A DNA stretch of 64,000 bases from Flaveria trinervia (GCA_025506515.1 CM046458.1:47281390-47345389), one strand, 5' to 3'. Positions 29,635-41,863 are shown, numbered from the stretch's first letter. Program-made: numbers and translations. The notes: a model not told the origin generated them from the letters alone.

Positions 29635-32600
29635 GAATAAGGAACCCAAGCCATGATGGTCTTGGGTTTCCCGTTCCTATTCATGATAGTCACCTCCTGG
29701 TATTTCCCTCTGAATAGTGATTTAGATGGAGGTGTTCTGGGAGACTTTTGATAATGAATTGGTTGAGTCATCTCATCAACATCTACTGAGGATTCAGATG
29801 AATAATGAAATCGTTGGTCTCTATTGCTTTGTAAAAATTTAGCCCGAGTTTTATTATCAAAAGTTGGTTTTTGCTTAGGAAGGTTAAGTTTGTGTTTCAT
29901 TGTGGGATGATTTCTTCGACCCTTCCTCAATCCTTCAAGTTATTTCTGTCATTTGTTGATCTAGGTGTCCAAGATCGAGTATTATGAAGATGAGGTCTGA
30001 TAGAATGCATCACAGTAGATGTTTTTAAGATGGGCTGTGTTGTGGAATTCTCAACCCTTTCTGATTAAAGTAACAATCAGATGTATTCTGATTGTTCATG
30101 TCACAGATTGAACAATACTTGTTGAAATAGCAATTTTTGGTGGAGTGATTGTTCGTATCACAGATAGAACAATATTGATTGAAGAAGCATTTATCTGTCT
30201 TGTGATTGAAAATGTCATAAATATCACAATACATTTGTTTGTTTCTTGAATTAGATTTTTCCTTGTGTGATTCAACTGATACTTTCTTTTGATGAGTCAC
30301 TTTCTTTTCTTTAGGTGATGAATCAGAATCAGCCCTTTTAGTAGATTGTTTCACAACACTACTTTTGTTCAGTTGTCTGGGTTGTTTTTGTTTCTTTAAC
30401 CTACTTCTCACCTCTTTCTCAAACTGGTCAACATGTTCTTTGTTACAGATATCAAACCCAACTCCCTGCCTTAACCTTGATGACTGAGGGTCTGATGAAG
30501 TTTTATGTGTTGAACTCAGTTTTACAGTTGGTTTCTTTTTCAGTGAAACCTTTTCTGATTTGCTTGAATTTTGTGGAGATACAATCTCATTATCGAAACT
30601 ACTCTCAGTAGTGGGTTTCACTGTTTTCACATATTTCTTTTTGCCTTGTAAAACAGATGGTATGAATTTTATAAAAGGTACAATTGCTTTTACAGGGCTT
30701 TATGGTTTCATGACACTCACTGTCTTGTCTGAGCACTCTTTGATTTTGATTGGGTGTCCTAACTTGATTTTATCCTCATTGGTTTCAAAATAAACATCAG
30801 GTTTGTTTTGAGGAGTTGTCACTTGTTTCACTACTGATTTAGGTTCCATAGTTTTAGGTTCGATTGATTCAGAGAGTGAGACAGAGTCAGGCATGAGAGT
30901 GTAATTGTCATTGTATGGTGGAGGACATGAATTATACCCAATCCCTGACATGTCCTTTGGATCCTTTTGTGAATCTAGCATCTCTTGCAGCTTGACTGAA
31001 GACATTTGAAACTTTTCAAGTTTCACTTCAGTCATAGATTGTTGAGCTTTAGCTTGAGCTAACTTTTCAGTAAGCAGCTCATTTTCAGCTGCAAGATTGT
31101 ATTTCTCACCATGAAATTTTTCTATGTCAGAAATAAGAGATTTGATTTTGATTTCAAAACTTTTTAGTTCTCTCTTCATCATTTCTGACTTCACTTTTTC
31201 TTCTTTAATTTTATCTGGCAGTTTATGGTTGTGTTCTCTATACTCTTGTAATTCATTTATGCATTTCTCACTACAAAGGTTAGTTTTTACCTCAGTAGGC
31301 ATTGAAGATGGTCCATCATTGATGTAGCCATAAGAGCATGATTCTGGAATTGAGGCTTGACTTCCTTAGCATACACACTCCAGTCACATATCCCATCTTG
31401 TTTGATCACAAGGGCACTGGCAGAAGGCTGACTGCTTGCATAGGCTTGATTAGTCAGTTGTGGTTGATCCTGGTATGCTTGTTGATGATGAGAATGATGG
31501 TACTGCTGTTGTTGATTGTTTGAGTGATAGCTTGAATTGGGTTGTGATGATGATTGACCTAGAGAGTTCCTTCAATAGCTGTTTCTTTTAGGAGCATTGC
31601 ACTCTCTTGAGAAATGGCCAGTCATGCCACAGTTGAAGCATTTTACCTTGGATTTGTCATATCCAAGTTTTGTGTTCTCATTCAGGCTCAACTTTCTTCC
31701 TTTTCTGAAGAATTTCTTTGCTCTCATGGCAATCATTGCCATTTGCCACTGTAGATCCATCTCCTTAACATCAGCAGGATCTATTCTTCTAAATCTTCCT
31801 GTATTAGGTGGGCAGAAGTGAGTCTTCCCCCTAGATATGCTTCAAAACTTGCAACAAAGGCATTGAAAGTTGCCTTTTGCTCTTCTGATTTTAAGTCTTC
31901 TAGAGTGGTTTGAGGAACAATGGAGACTTTTGGTGCTTGAGCTGAAGTTGAAGGTTGATTGAATGGTGGAGATGCAATGAACCCAGTATTGTTCATTTGA
32001 TCTCTTGATGAGATGAAGTCATCTTCCTCTGTGATGAAAGCATTTTCAACAGAATGTGATTCTGAAGGGAATTTGTAGGCTTCTATCACTCTTGGTCCAC
32101 TCAGATTTCTACTTCGTTCATCAAGTTCCAAAGCTTCAATCTTGGCTATCATAATGTCTAGAGTGGTACTCTCAAGATCAAGAGTATTTTTCAGCATTGT
32201 GACATTTTGCTTCCAGCTTTCAGGTAGACTGTGAAGCATTTTCTTGTTAAGTTCTTTAATGTTGTATGAAACACCTATAATTTCCAAGTCATTGACCAAC
32301 TGTAAAAATCTGTGCAGTTTTTTTGATATGGATTCTCCTTTGGTGTGATGAAAGGTTTCATACTGATTGACCAGCTTGTCTTTGTTAATTTCAACAACCT
32401 CACTGCTTCCTTCACACATAATTTTGAGAGCATCCCAAACAGCTTTAGTAGTTCCATACTTTTCCAATCTTTTCAGCACATCCATTTTGAGTGCGTTGAG
32501 ATCAATTTTATTTTCTTATAGTCATCTTCATCCAAAGTTAAGTCTTCAATTGGTATTCTAGCAGTCTTGTACAGTGCAGCTTGAGCTGTTGATAGAGTAA

Positions 32601-32760
32601 CAAGAATATGTGGACCCTTACATATTGATATCTAAAAATCATAATCTACACCTGTGACATAATTTCTAAACCTTATTCTCCATTGTTTAAACTCAAATTT
32701 TTGTTTAAGCATGGGAGGTTTAGGTGTATGACCTAGTTCAGAGTAAGTGTTAGAATCCAT
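29628..32760 (-). pseudogene. gag: Gag of copia-3 with a tandem zinc-knuckle array
   Basis: The ATG at 32760 (MDSNTYSELGHTPKPPML) follows the PBS leader. A stop near 32636 and a frameshift near 32500 precede the capsid-type domain (31781-32485: TKAVWDALKIMCEG, YETFHHTKGESISKK, MLHSLPESWKQNV). The first knuckle CFNCGMTGHFSREC is at about 31610. Coiled-coil-like lysine/glutamate-rich sequence follows (30700-31302). Three 19-residue units then lie in tandem at about 30060-30232: CDIYDIFNHKTDKC, CSICDTNNHSTKNC and CSICDMNNQNTSDC. Only the middle unit keeps all four metal ligands. The frame ends at TAG 29628. Confidence 0.78.
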
Positions 32761-32994
32761 GTTGATTTGTGAAAGTATAGATTTAGTTGATTTTAAGATT
32801 GATTATGTTTGATGAGTCCAACTTGTTCAAGCAGTTCTTTCGAGGTTCAGAATGAGTATTCTTGCTGTTTGACAGGAGTATTCTTGTTGTTTGCTAAGTA
32901 GAGATGATGATATCTACTACTAGCAACTTGATTATCAGATCAATTGAGTTCTATTCAGTCTGTGCGCAGATCTGAAAGAGAATCGAGAGCCAAA

Positions 32995-33007
32995 GCTCTG
33001 ATGCCAA
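32995..33007 (-). other. Primer-binding site of copia-3
   Basis: The minus strand reads TTGGCATCAGAGC, one base from the LTR end at 33009. It is an initiator tRNA-Met type site with a T-to-C difference. Confidence 0.75.
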
Positions 33008-33008
33008 T

Positions 33009-33675
33009 TGACTGGGTTTGAGTAAGAGTGATATGCTTACTGAGAATCGAATATGATAATCAAGTCAATGATTGAGTGGCGGAAACAAACAATCAAAGAA
33101 TATTCAAAGCAAGAAAATCACTCATAAATGTTGTTTGTATTGATATATGAAAGTTGATAAGTTACAGAGAATAATTACAACGAAAATTCTCTATCTATCA
33201 GCCGTCACCTCAGTACGAGGTAAACTAATCTATTTATAGGCAGACAATATGCCTTTACAAAATGACTAAACTACCCCTGACCTATTACATCAGAAACTAG
33301 TCTAAGTCTTGATCCGCATCTCTGCTTGTTCATCCACATTGACAAATGCGGATGAGTTAATCTTGATCAACATTTCTACTTGATCATCAGCATTAGTAAG
33401 TTGGTCATCTGCATTGGTTAATGCGGATGAACAAATACTTGTGCGCATTTGCTACATCATCCGCATTTGTCAATGCGGATGAGCAAAGTCTTGTACGCAT
33501 TTTATTTTATTCTTCCGCATTAGTGTTATGTCTTCCGCATTAGTCAATGCGGAAGAGTAAACACTTGTCCGCATCAGAGTTATGTCTTCCGCATTAACAA
33601 TGCGGAAGATAACACTTGTTATTTTCCTTGCAGATCTTCATCCGCATTGGTTCTTGGACTTGTGGGATTCCAGCA
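33009..33675 (-). repeat. 5' LTR of copia-3 with hairpin array
   Basis: A 667-bp LTR, ending in CCCAGTCA at 33009 and probably starting TGCTGGAATCC at 33675 (minus strand). Five stem-loops of one kind occur in 280 bp: 33331-33354, 33406-33429, 33458-33481, 33532-33555 and 33586-33608. They have 10-bp arms (CATCCGCATT or CTTCCGCATT with complement) and 3-4-nt loops. The last three have perfect arms. Confidence 0.75.
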
Positions 33676-35064
33676 GAGTAATCATCAATTCACCCATTGA
33701 GTTGGCATGTATGATCCTTTCAGGGTGCAACAATAGTGATGTATGTTGAATACAATGAACATGGTTAATGAATATGATTGTCATCATCATACACGCGTGC
33801 GAATTTGAGGCCCCTACTTAGTAGGATTGGCAGGGTTTAGGGTGTGAAGTTGTGAGTGGCTTCACATGGCATGTAGTGCGTGATTTGATCTTTGTGTGGT
33901 ATGTTAGTTATGTTATAACTGGTAGGCATGTTAATGTTTTAGATTCGCATGACTTGTATGATACTTGATAGTATGATGATCTAAGTAATACACCTAGATA
34001 CTGTAGCATACATGTGATCCATTTGAATGTTAACCCTGTATGATGTATGAGCATGCTTGCTTAAATAGTTTACAATGCATAATGTCCCCAACGGGTCAAA
34101 CGGGTCAACTGAGTCAAACGTGTCTGTTTTCGGAAACCCTGAGTCTTTGGTTGTAGTGTGCTTAGGGCTCTACATGTTCTCTGTTTACACGTACTCATGT
34201 ACTTTTATGATCTAGGTAACCTCTGAAGGTTGTCTGTCCACTCTTTCTTTCAAGTAAACCCTAAGTATTCATTTCGTATATTAGGTGAGTTCATGCCCCA
34301 CTTTTTACTTAACCTCTTTTGGGGGAGATAGCATACTGGTAAATTACAAACGCTTTATATGTATTTAAGTTGTGTATAATATTAATATAGTGTTGTTTAC
34401 TTGGAAAAGTCCTCACACTTTCGAATTGTTAATATGGAATAGCGGGGAAACTTGGGTAATACTACTGGGTCTGACGAGCCCCACCTATGTGACTCGAGGT
34501 CAACCGGGTGCAATTTGTCCTAATGACCGTTGTCACGACCTGTTAAGTCGTGACAGGAGGCAACAACTTATCACAGTCAACTTCAATTGCGAAATCACTA
34601 TGAATTAATATTTTTTGTTAATAGACTAGCTATCTGTTACAATACACTGCTTATATATCACAACTGTTAACTTGTTTATATCTGAACGCCAACTCTTGAA
34701 CTCACCAACCATTGTGTTGACATTTTTAGTACGCTATTCTCAGATCGTTAGCTTCGCTTGCCATTAGGAGCACTGCACGGGTTCATCATGCATATTAAGA
34801 CTCCGTTTAAAGGACATCTTTGTTGGTTTCTAAGTATTAATGTTTTCTCATTTGGTTTGGTACGTGTTTTGCCATATTATACATTTATATACTTTGGGTT
34901 TCTTTACTTACAAAACGCTTCCACATGGTTTTAAAGTCTGAACTTTGGTTGATTTTATTTTAAATGTGGCATATAGAGTTGTTCAGAGTAACTATTGACT
35001 GTGATCCTGGTTTGTTCACACGCCTTGCGGTAAAACTCCGCACGTGGATTTTAAGGGTATGATA
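33676..35064 (+). repeat. Gypsy-2 LTR, second part
   Basis: The continuation of the LTR after copia-3. It has the motifs common to the other gypsy LTRs here: a GAGTTCATGCCCCACTTTTTACTT segment (about 34287), an ACTCACCAACCATTGTGTTGACA segment (about 34699) and a final CG-rich dyad (CACGCCTTGCGGTAAAACTCC). It ends near GGGTATGATA at 35064. No gene is seen. The short + strand frame at 34372-34608 is not supported. Confidence 0.55.
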
Positions 35065-37293
35065 GTTCGAGCTTAATGACATCAATTAATCGAAATTAAA
35101 GTACCGGTTACCACCCGTTCGAGTGAGTAACCGAGGTTCCTTAATCATAGAGCCGTTGGGCCATTAAACATTCTTAAAAATATAATTAACTTCGCCTAAT
35201 CAATCGTATATCTATTCTTTAATCATTACAACTCTCAATTTTACTTGAAACAAACACCTACATCGAGTTTGAATCACCCTTTCCATCACGACCTGCAACA
35301 TAGTCGTTATCCATGTTCGAAGCAACTTAAATCAAAATTGATAAGGGGCTATTACTCTTTGTTACCTAAGGATGCTACACACTCAAGGAATTTGACTATG
35401 ATGAACTCAATCACCACAAATGGATTTCTACCCGTCACGACTAGTTCTTCACCTTGTAACATCGATTCGACCTACATTCTGGTAATTTCACACACCCAAA
35501 CACTCGGTTTCACTTAGGGAATAAAAGCCCTAAGTTTGAAAAAGGATTCTTATTAATTAATTTGTATATGAAAAACATGACATGGGCTTTAGCCCAACCG
35601 GTAACTTGAAACAAACATAGATAGGAGGTCAGGGGTTCGAACCCTGCCTCTGCCATGTTTTGTTTTAAATGGTTTTTTTACATTATAAAATTCAAAAAAT
35701 TTATATTATATTACCAAAATAAAATAAAGATTATTTTGTTAACTAAAACATTTCAGAAACTATTAAATTAATTTGAAAAGTATTAAAAACTTATGAATAT
35801 AGAATTTATTTATTTTTTTAAAAAGAATAACATAGGTTATAAATCATTATTATTATTTTTTTAAATTCTATAAATCTATTATGGATCAAACTTAGGTTAT
35901 TCAAAACATTATAGATTTATATGTTAAATAATTATGCAAATAGTTATTTAAATAATTAATTATTCATCTATTATTTAATCATGTTATATCATAATTAGTT
36001 AACAAATTCATTTCTTAAACTTTTATTTAAATTCATGAATTTATAAAATAATATAATTTTCTATTTAAGGCCTTGATATAATAAGACCCTTATAAAAATC
36101 AATTAAAAGTTTAAAAATATTATAAAATAATTTTAAATAATTTTAAAATATTTTTGCAAGTCATTAAATAATTAATTACCCAATTAATTATTTTGATAAA
36201 GTTTTAAATAATTAATTTCTAGATTAATTATTTCTTTCCACAAAGTTATACTCAATCATTACTTAATCAAGTATTGTTAATATTTAAGTAATGCTTATTG
36301 TACAATTTCACTAATGATTATTATTGTTTCAATCTTAATCATTTAATAAATTTATTCATCCTTATGGAAATAAAATATAATTGGCTATATTATTTTATTT
36401 ACTCTAATTATCAAAACCCCAAATTCAAATTGAAACCCTAGTTCATGTTTACTCGTTAATCTTATTATTGAACTTAATCTTGGAATCAATACGTCTAGGC
36501 AACTTGTAAGAGAAATCTTTGGAGACTCGTTTAAATACGTATCATCATCTTATTATATCATGTGAGTTCCCATGCCCCATTTTTACATTATTTCACACCT
36601 TTTGGGGTGAAACATGTTAACCTTATAAACTTACACTTGTAACATCTTGATACTTGTAAATGCACATGCAATTCATCTTTACCTTTTTGTCATGGTTATT
36701 TGTGTTATTGTAAGCCTTATTTGAGATATATATTTTGTTTACAATCATTAACTATTGCTAGCCTGGCAGCGTTTTAGATCTTTGGGCCTAACAAGTCTAT
36801 TTGGTGCTAAAGTTGATGTATTGCTGACTCCTGAAACCTGTTATTCATCATGGGAACCAAATACACTTAACCAATTTTATATACTTGTAATCAAGTCGAG
36901 GTTTGGTTGTAACTGTATGTGTTCTATAAGCTTGCTAACTTGTAACCATGGACATGAATTGCTACTTGTAACCCTTTTATATATATACATATATGAGTGT
37001 GTTTAAACCATAGGAACTCACCAACTTTATAGTTGACCCCCTTTATTTTTAACATGTTTCAGGTTTCCTACTTGAAGATCTTCTTGTGCTCATATAGGAC
37101 TTGAACCTAGATTAAATTGAAAGTCTTATGTTATTGGTTGTATCTTGATTGTTTTGTAATTACTTATTTGTCTTGTAATGTTTAATGAATAATGACATTT
37201 AAAATTATTTCAACTTAATTAGTTTCATGTGCTATGAACAATCGTCTCCCATTCGTCCGCCCCGATGATTCCGCCGTCGGTCGGGGTGTGACA
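35065..37293 (+). repeat. Gypsy LTR fragment related to the gypsy-3 LTR
   Basis: A left-truncated LTR ending CGGTCGGGGTGTGACA. It shares several blocks with 53835-56312: GATAAGGGGCT near 35340, a tRNA-like module at 35586-35650, GCTAGCCTGGCAGCG near 36760 and AACTCACCAACTTTATAGTTGA near 37015. It is very AT-rich between 35660 and 36420. No internal element sequence is attached, so this is a solo or orphan LTR. Confidence 0.7.
35586..35650 (+). other. tRNA-like module in gypsy LTR
   Basis: AGCCCAACCGGTAAC resembles an A box. Downstream, 35630-35646 forms a T-arm exactly like tRNA (CAGGG, loop GTTCGAA, CCCTG). The internal distance fits a tRNA or SINE head. It is not a functional tRNA gene, as no acceptor stem is seen. 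Confidence 0.55.
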
Positions 37294-38108
37294 ACCCTAA
37301 TTCATAGTTACTCTTGAATCTTATCTTTATTCTAATCCTAAGACATCAAATCTTAGGTTGAATCGTGAAGGAATCGTTGGGACCATCTTATCTTTTATTA
37401 TTAATCTTAAGTGCAATTATAGCACATAAGTTTTCCATGTAAGTATTTCTATACCTCTTTTTCATACTTTTACACTTTAGGATGAAACATGTTACATTAT
37501 AACCATTGCACTTGTAAAACGTTAGATTTTTATAAACTTATGGCAATTTTATTGTATGTTATGGTTAGTTGATCTTAGTAATTACCATGTATTGATGATT
37601 ATATATACAATCATTAACTATTGCTAGCCTGGCGATGTCATATATCTATGGGCTTGACAAGCCTGCTTGGTTAATCCAAATACACTTAGCTAATTGTATA
37701 AACTTGTAAACGTTGAGACTTGTAAACTGTCAAGGTTTGATTGTGCATCTGTTTTACATCCCTAGTTACTTTGTTCTCTAACTTATGACATGAATTGCCA
37801 TCTTTTATATACTTATGTATTGAAAACTATGGAAATCTCACCAACTTTCAAAGTTGACCCTTTATTTTTAATATGTTTCATGTTTACTATTTGAAGATCT
37901 ATTCGTGTTCATATAGACTTGGACTTAGTTAATTGAAAGTCTTATATTGTTGTTTATGTCTTTTTTGTATTGTAATCATTAAATAGTCTTGTAATGTTCG
38001 ATAAAAATGAAATTTAATATTATTACAACTTATTTAGTTCCATGTGCTATGAACAATCGTCTCACATTCGTCCGCCCCGATGATTTCACCGTCGGTCGGG
38101 GTGTGACA
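37294..38108 (+). repeat. Tandem duplicate of the LTR 3' part
   Basis: An 815-bp segment starting ACCCTAATTCATAG that parallels 36435-37293 (ACCCTAGTTCATG), through GCTAGCCTGGCGATG and CTCACCAACTTTCAAAGTTGACC, to the same end, GTCGGTCGGGGTGTGACA. It is a diverged second copy of the LTR end placed directly after the first. Confidence 0.7.
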
Positions 38109-38317
38109 TATGTAATTATACATTGAGTTCTTAAGTCCTTTTGCTTTCTACTTTATGTACTTTTATATTTTTTTGTAATATATTAGGACGTGAGCTATGG
38201 CATGCCATAGTCACTAGTCAAAAGGCAATCTGTCTTTTGACTCTACATTTGATTTTGTTGTCTAGTTCAAATGTTTCCAGCTGACCTTGTAAGTATGACT
38301 GATTGTAGGATGTAGTA

Positions 38318-38830
38318 TAGGGCTGGCATAATAGGTATACCTGTACCTGTTAAGACACGAACACGAAACCTGTATACCTGTACACGACATGATAACTTAT
38401 CATGTACCTATTTCCAAACCTGAATACGAACCTGTTAATACTAGGTATACACGATAAGACACGATAAGAACCATTAATAACACATATTTAGAAACCATTT
38501 TAGTGATACAAAAATCATCCGAAAGATTTGGAGTGGGGGTACTTTAGGAAGTTTTTAGCAAGCAATACTAATAATACAAAAATCATCCGAAAGATCTGAA
38601 CATAAAGCATTTTTAATATTATATTATTTATATATATTTTTTAAAATATTTATCAAGTACTAAAGGGTATATAACAGGTAAACAGGTAAAATACCTGTTT
38701 TGACACGAAACTTAACAGGTATATTCGTGTCTACCTGTTTCGTACACGAAACATATTAAGGTCATACCCAATACCTGTTAAGATCGTGTAGGTTCGTGTC
38801 GTGTATCCGTGTTCATGTCTTCCAGACCTA
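38318..38830. mobile_element. Putative non-autonomous hAT-like element
   Basis: 513 bp bounded by TAGGGCTGG and CCAGACCTA (imperfect terminal inverted repeats). Subterminal words ACACGA and ACCTGT are repeated many times in both orientations, as in hAT elements. A 22-bp direct repeat (ATACAAAAATCATCCGAAAG...) lies at 38506-38527 and 38574-38595. I could not find a clean 8-bp target duplication. Confidence 0.4.
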
Positions 38831-38980
38831 AGTAATATACATACGTATAGAGTTTACATAAAATGGGAAAAATATTTAACTTTAATCGTCGAATTACATT
38901 CTGTCACATGTTGGGGGCGTGGGAAGCCCACCTACACTTGCGAGTTGCACATGAGAGTACACAATTTGTAATTAGGGAAA

Positions 38981-40146
38981 ACTAGTATTCAAGCCGCACG
39001 CGTTGTGGTGGGGGCGTACAATCGTTTTAAGTAGCATCAGTTGTAATAATATTAAATTTAATCTTGTATTGTAATCATTTCAAAGTTGACCCTTTAAAGT
39101 TGATTTTGTTTTTTTCATAAGATAATTGTATAATCTTTATCAATTAAAAAGATTATACAATGACTTGAAAAAATTATACAATGAGTTAAAAGAACTTTGT
39201 TTATTTATATTAACACTATAAGCATTTTAAAGATAAAGAATTTCGTTTTTATTATGTAATTTTTTTAAATAAATATTATCATATGCAAAAGTTATAAATA
39301 TTTAAAAAAAGATAAAACTTGAGAAGGATGAACATCACCAAGTTTGCCCCCAATCTAATTTTGATGAAAATAATACATGTTAACATTTTAATTCTTTTTA
39401 TACCTTTTAGTTTTAGAAGAATTTGTATTTGAATACTTAATTATTATTGTCAATATCACCATCATCGTTAACGTCACTATTGATTTCACTATTACTAACC
39501 ACTATTGATATTATTATATACCTACTTTTACCATTATCGACATATTAAAATTTTAGATTGGGTTAGCTACTTCGGGTAGTATTAATGATACGAATCACTA
39601 ATAATTTTACAAATGCCGATCTTGTTAGAACCATGTATTCTAATTAATTGTATTAATACTAGTAGTTATTTCTTCATTAATATTAATAATTATATATTAT
39701 ATATAGTATACAATTCACAACTTTTTTTGAAAGGATACAATTCACAACTTAATGTACAATAAACTTTATAGGTATTTAGTTTGATTACAAAAGTTTGATT
39801 ATTTGCAAAAAAACCACCTTCCTACTTTAAATAATATTATTTTAGTTTTTTTAATATTTTGATTAATAGTATTATTTAAAATGATTTAAATATCATCATA
39901 AATTTAATTTAATAATATTGTAACAAAAGATTTCAACATTATAAAAAAAGATATTTTAAATATAATTTATCGTTTTGGTATAATTCTATGTTTTGATGAT
40001 TCAATTTTATTCAAAATGGATCATATCCACATCCCTGCGTAATTCTCCAGATTTATCGTACTTATCTTAATGAAACAGTTAACGAATCGACGTCACTTTT
40101 ATTCATGTGATGTTGCCGCCGTAATGCGTGGGTCTTTTTAACTAGT
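38981..40146. mobile_element. Two outward-facing Helitron-like 3' tails
   Basis: At 40122-40146 the + strand reads CCGCCGTAATGCGTGGG, then ACTAGT. At 38981-39012 the minus strand reads CCACCACAACGCGTGCGG, then ATACTAGT. Both resemble the CG-rich hairpin plus CTAG terminus of plant Helitrons. The 1.16 kb between them is AT-rich with no ORF. It contains a perfect 14-bp hairpin at 39125-39138/39148-39161. No 5' TC end was identified. Confidence 0.45.
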
Positions 40147-41561
40147 TTACTACAATGTCATTTACAGAATTATTATCTATAAATTATTATCTTGATTATT
40201 ATAATTATTGTTAAACGTACCTCTAACATTATTATACTGTACGATATGGTCTGTTAAGTATTATCATAATATGGATTGTAATTATAATATATATTAATCT
40301 AAGTGGTCGGTGAGCATAAAGAAAAACTAAATCTCATACTTTGAACACACCTTTTATAACTTGAATTACATTTTTGTTCTCATTTATAAATTAATACTTT
40401 CTTCTTTTGTTTGTTTAGCTCAAATATAAAACAATTTGATATAACAAAAAATAATCCTTAGACTCCAATGCATCAAATATATAAGCAAACTACAAATCTT
40501 ATTTATTTGTAAAAAACATAAAATAGATAATATAAAATTAACATTATACAAATTTGGATGCTTTTAGAGGTTTAGTATTATTATCAACTAACAAATAACA
40601 ACAAATATTTGAGGATTTTTTTTATAAAAATATAAGAGTACATAATATATAACGTAATTTATTAATTATCCTAAAAATCATTAAACTGTTTTCTAAATCC
40701 GTTGTTTTTTAAATGATTTTATTTGAGACCCTTACTCTTTCGTTATTTAACAAAATATTTTACAATGCGCAAATCAAAATTGATTAAAAACCAAACCCAA
40801 AAGAGACCTACGGTAAGACGGGGCCTCAATTTCTAGTTATTATTATTATAATTATCAAAAGTAAAACATCAATTTTATGAATAGTATGAACGAAATATAA
40901 CACTTAAATATAATACAAAAGGGTAGTATTTGATCCTATCTTAACATGTCGTTAAACTTTGTATGAGTATTGCTACTATAAATGCTACAATTATCGTTCA
41001 TATCGCTACTCATGAGATATGACTTATTATTCTTAACCGTTGTAATTTATTAATACCATTACATGTGTGTCTACATGGTGGTAGGAGACATGCATAATAT
41101 GATATGGACCATTTCAAGATGCTTGAGCAATCACGACTGGTACAAAGAGTTTTCGAATAATTTTGGGTCCTGGCCGAATAGGAAAAATGGACCCCTATAA
41201 TATAGCATCATTATGTAAAATATTTACGTTACGGCAATAAATGTTTTACCAATAAATAAAAGTATTGTAGCAAAACAATCTAATTTACTTACTTAACTGA
41301 ATCGTACTCTCCTAGCGTTTTTTAATTGACTTTATATTGGATCGACTAAACTAATTAAAATGTTAACGGACCCTAAGTTTCAATAGATCAGGATAACTAA
41401 ATTGTTATTGGGTTTGTTAATTAATTTGTTAATAACATATAGTTGTTTTTAAAATTATATATACATACATATATAATATAACTTTTTTTAAAATTTCGAA
41501 CCCTTGATGTGGTTGGGCCGCCCACCCTCAGAGCTGCCCATGGTTGCAATTACTACCATGA

Positions 41562-41563
<2 letters not shown>
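40147..41563. other. AT-rich intergenic DNA
   Basis: No reading frame of note, no recognised repeat and no RNA gene. The stretch at 40795-40840 ends TTTCTAGT but lacks a convincing hairpin. Confidence 0.6.

Positions 41564-41632
<69 letters not shown>
41564..41632. repeat. (AT)n microsatellite
   Basis: About 69 bp of nearly pure AT dinucleotide with one phase break near 41607. It adjoins the 3' side of the SINE-like copy at 41633-41863. Confidence 0.95.
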
Positions 41633-41863
41633 TGAACGGCAAATGTGCAACCCTGCTTTGGATGATAAGTGTTATCTTAATCAGGCTCACTTATTCGTTT
41701 CCCGGTCGATACCGCACCCCTAACCTCCTCAAGAGGAAAGTCAATGCTAAGAAAACTTCCTGATTAAACTCTAAGCATTTTTTCCTCATAGTAAGACTTG
41801 AACCTATAATCTCTCATTTATTTACATATCATGGGTACTTTACCTTAAACAATTGGACTGAGG
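41633..41863 (-). mobile_element. SINE-like copy with AT tail
   Basis: On the minus strand the sequence starts CTCAGTCCAATTGTTTAAGG (A-box-like, about 41841-41858). It has GGTTCAAGTC (B-box, 41795-41804) 40-odd bases later, continues through a GC-richer body and ends at the (AT)n tract. This is the architecture of a tRNA-derived plant SINE. No target duplication was identified. Confidence 0.45.

Larger units (their letters stand above)
29605..33675 (-). mobile_element. Copia-3: 5' LTR plus gag only, truncated at the gag/pol border
   Basis: On the minus strand it holds an LTR (33009-33675), a PBS and a full-length gag region, and stops within about 20 bp of the gag/pol junction. No pol and no 3' LTR are present. 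The gag and LTR differ clearly from copia-1/2, so it is a separate Sirevirus-like family. Confidence 0.75.
26972..35064 (+). mobile_element. Gypsy-2: 3' part of a Ty3/gypsy element with a split LTR
   Basis: The + strand element keeps only RNase H, integrase and the 3' LTR. The left end is fused to copia-2. The LTR starts near 28867 (or 28742), is split at about 29605 by copia-3, resumes at 33676 and ends near 35064. The true element length excluding copia-3 is therefore about 4 kb. The pol type is close to Tekay/Del chromoviruses. Confidence 0.75.

Noticed and set aside
34372..34608. 78-codon + strand frame
   Set aside because: It lies within the second half of the gypsy-2 LTR and has no domain-like features.
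35245..37006. Short + strand frames of 83-90 codons (35245-35517 and 36755-37006)
   Set aside because: Both lie inside a gypsy LTR fragment and align with non-coding LTR sequence at 53835-56312.
40795..40840. Third Helitron-like end (TTTCTAGT after a GC-rich word)
   Set aside because: No stable hairpin precedes the CTAG, so the match is weak.
41509..41763. 84-codon open frame across the AT tract
   Set aside because: It is mostly alternating Ile/Tyr from the AT microsatellite, flanked by SINE-like DNA.
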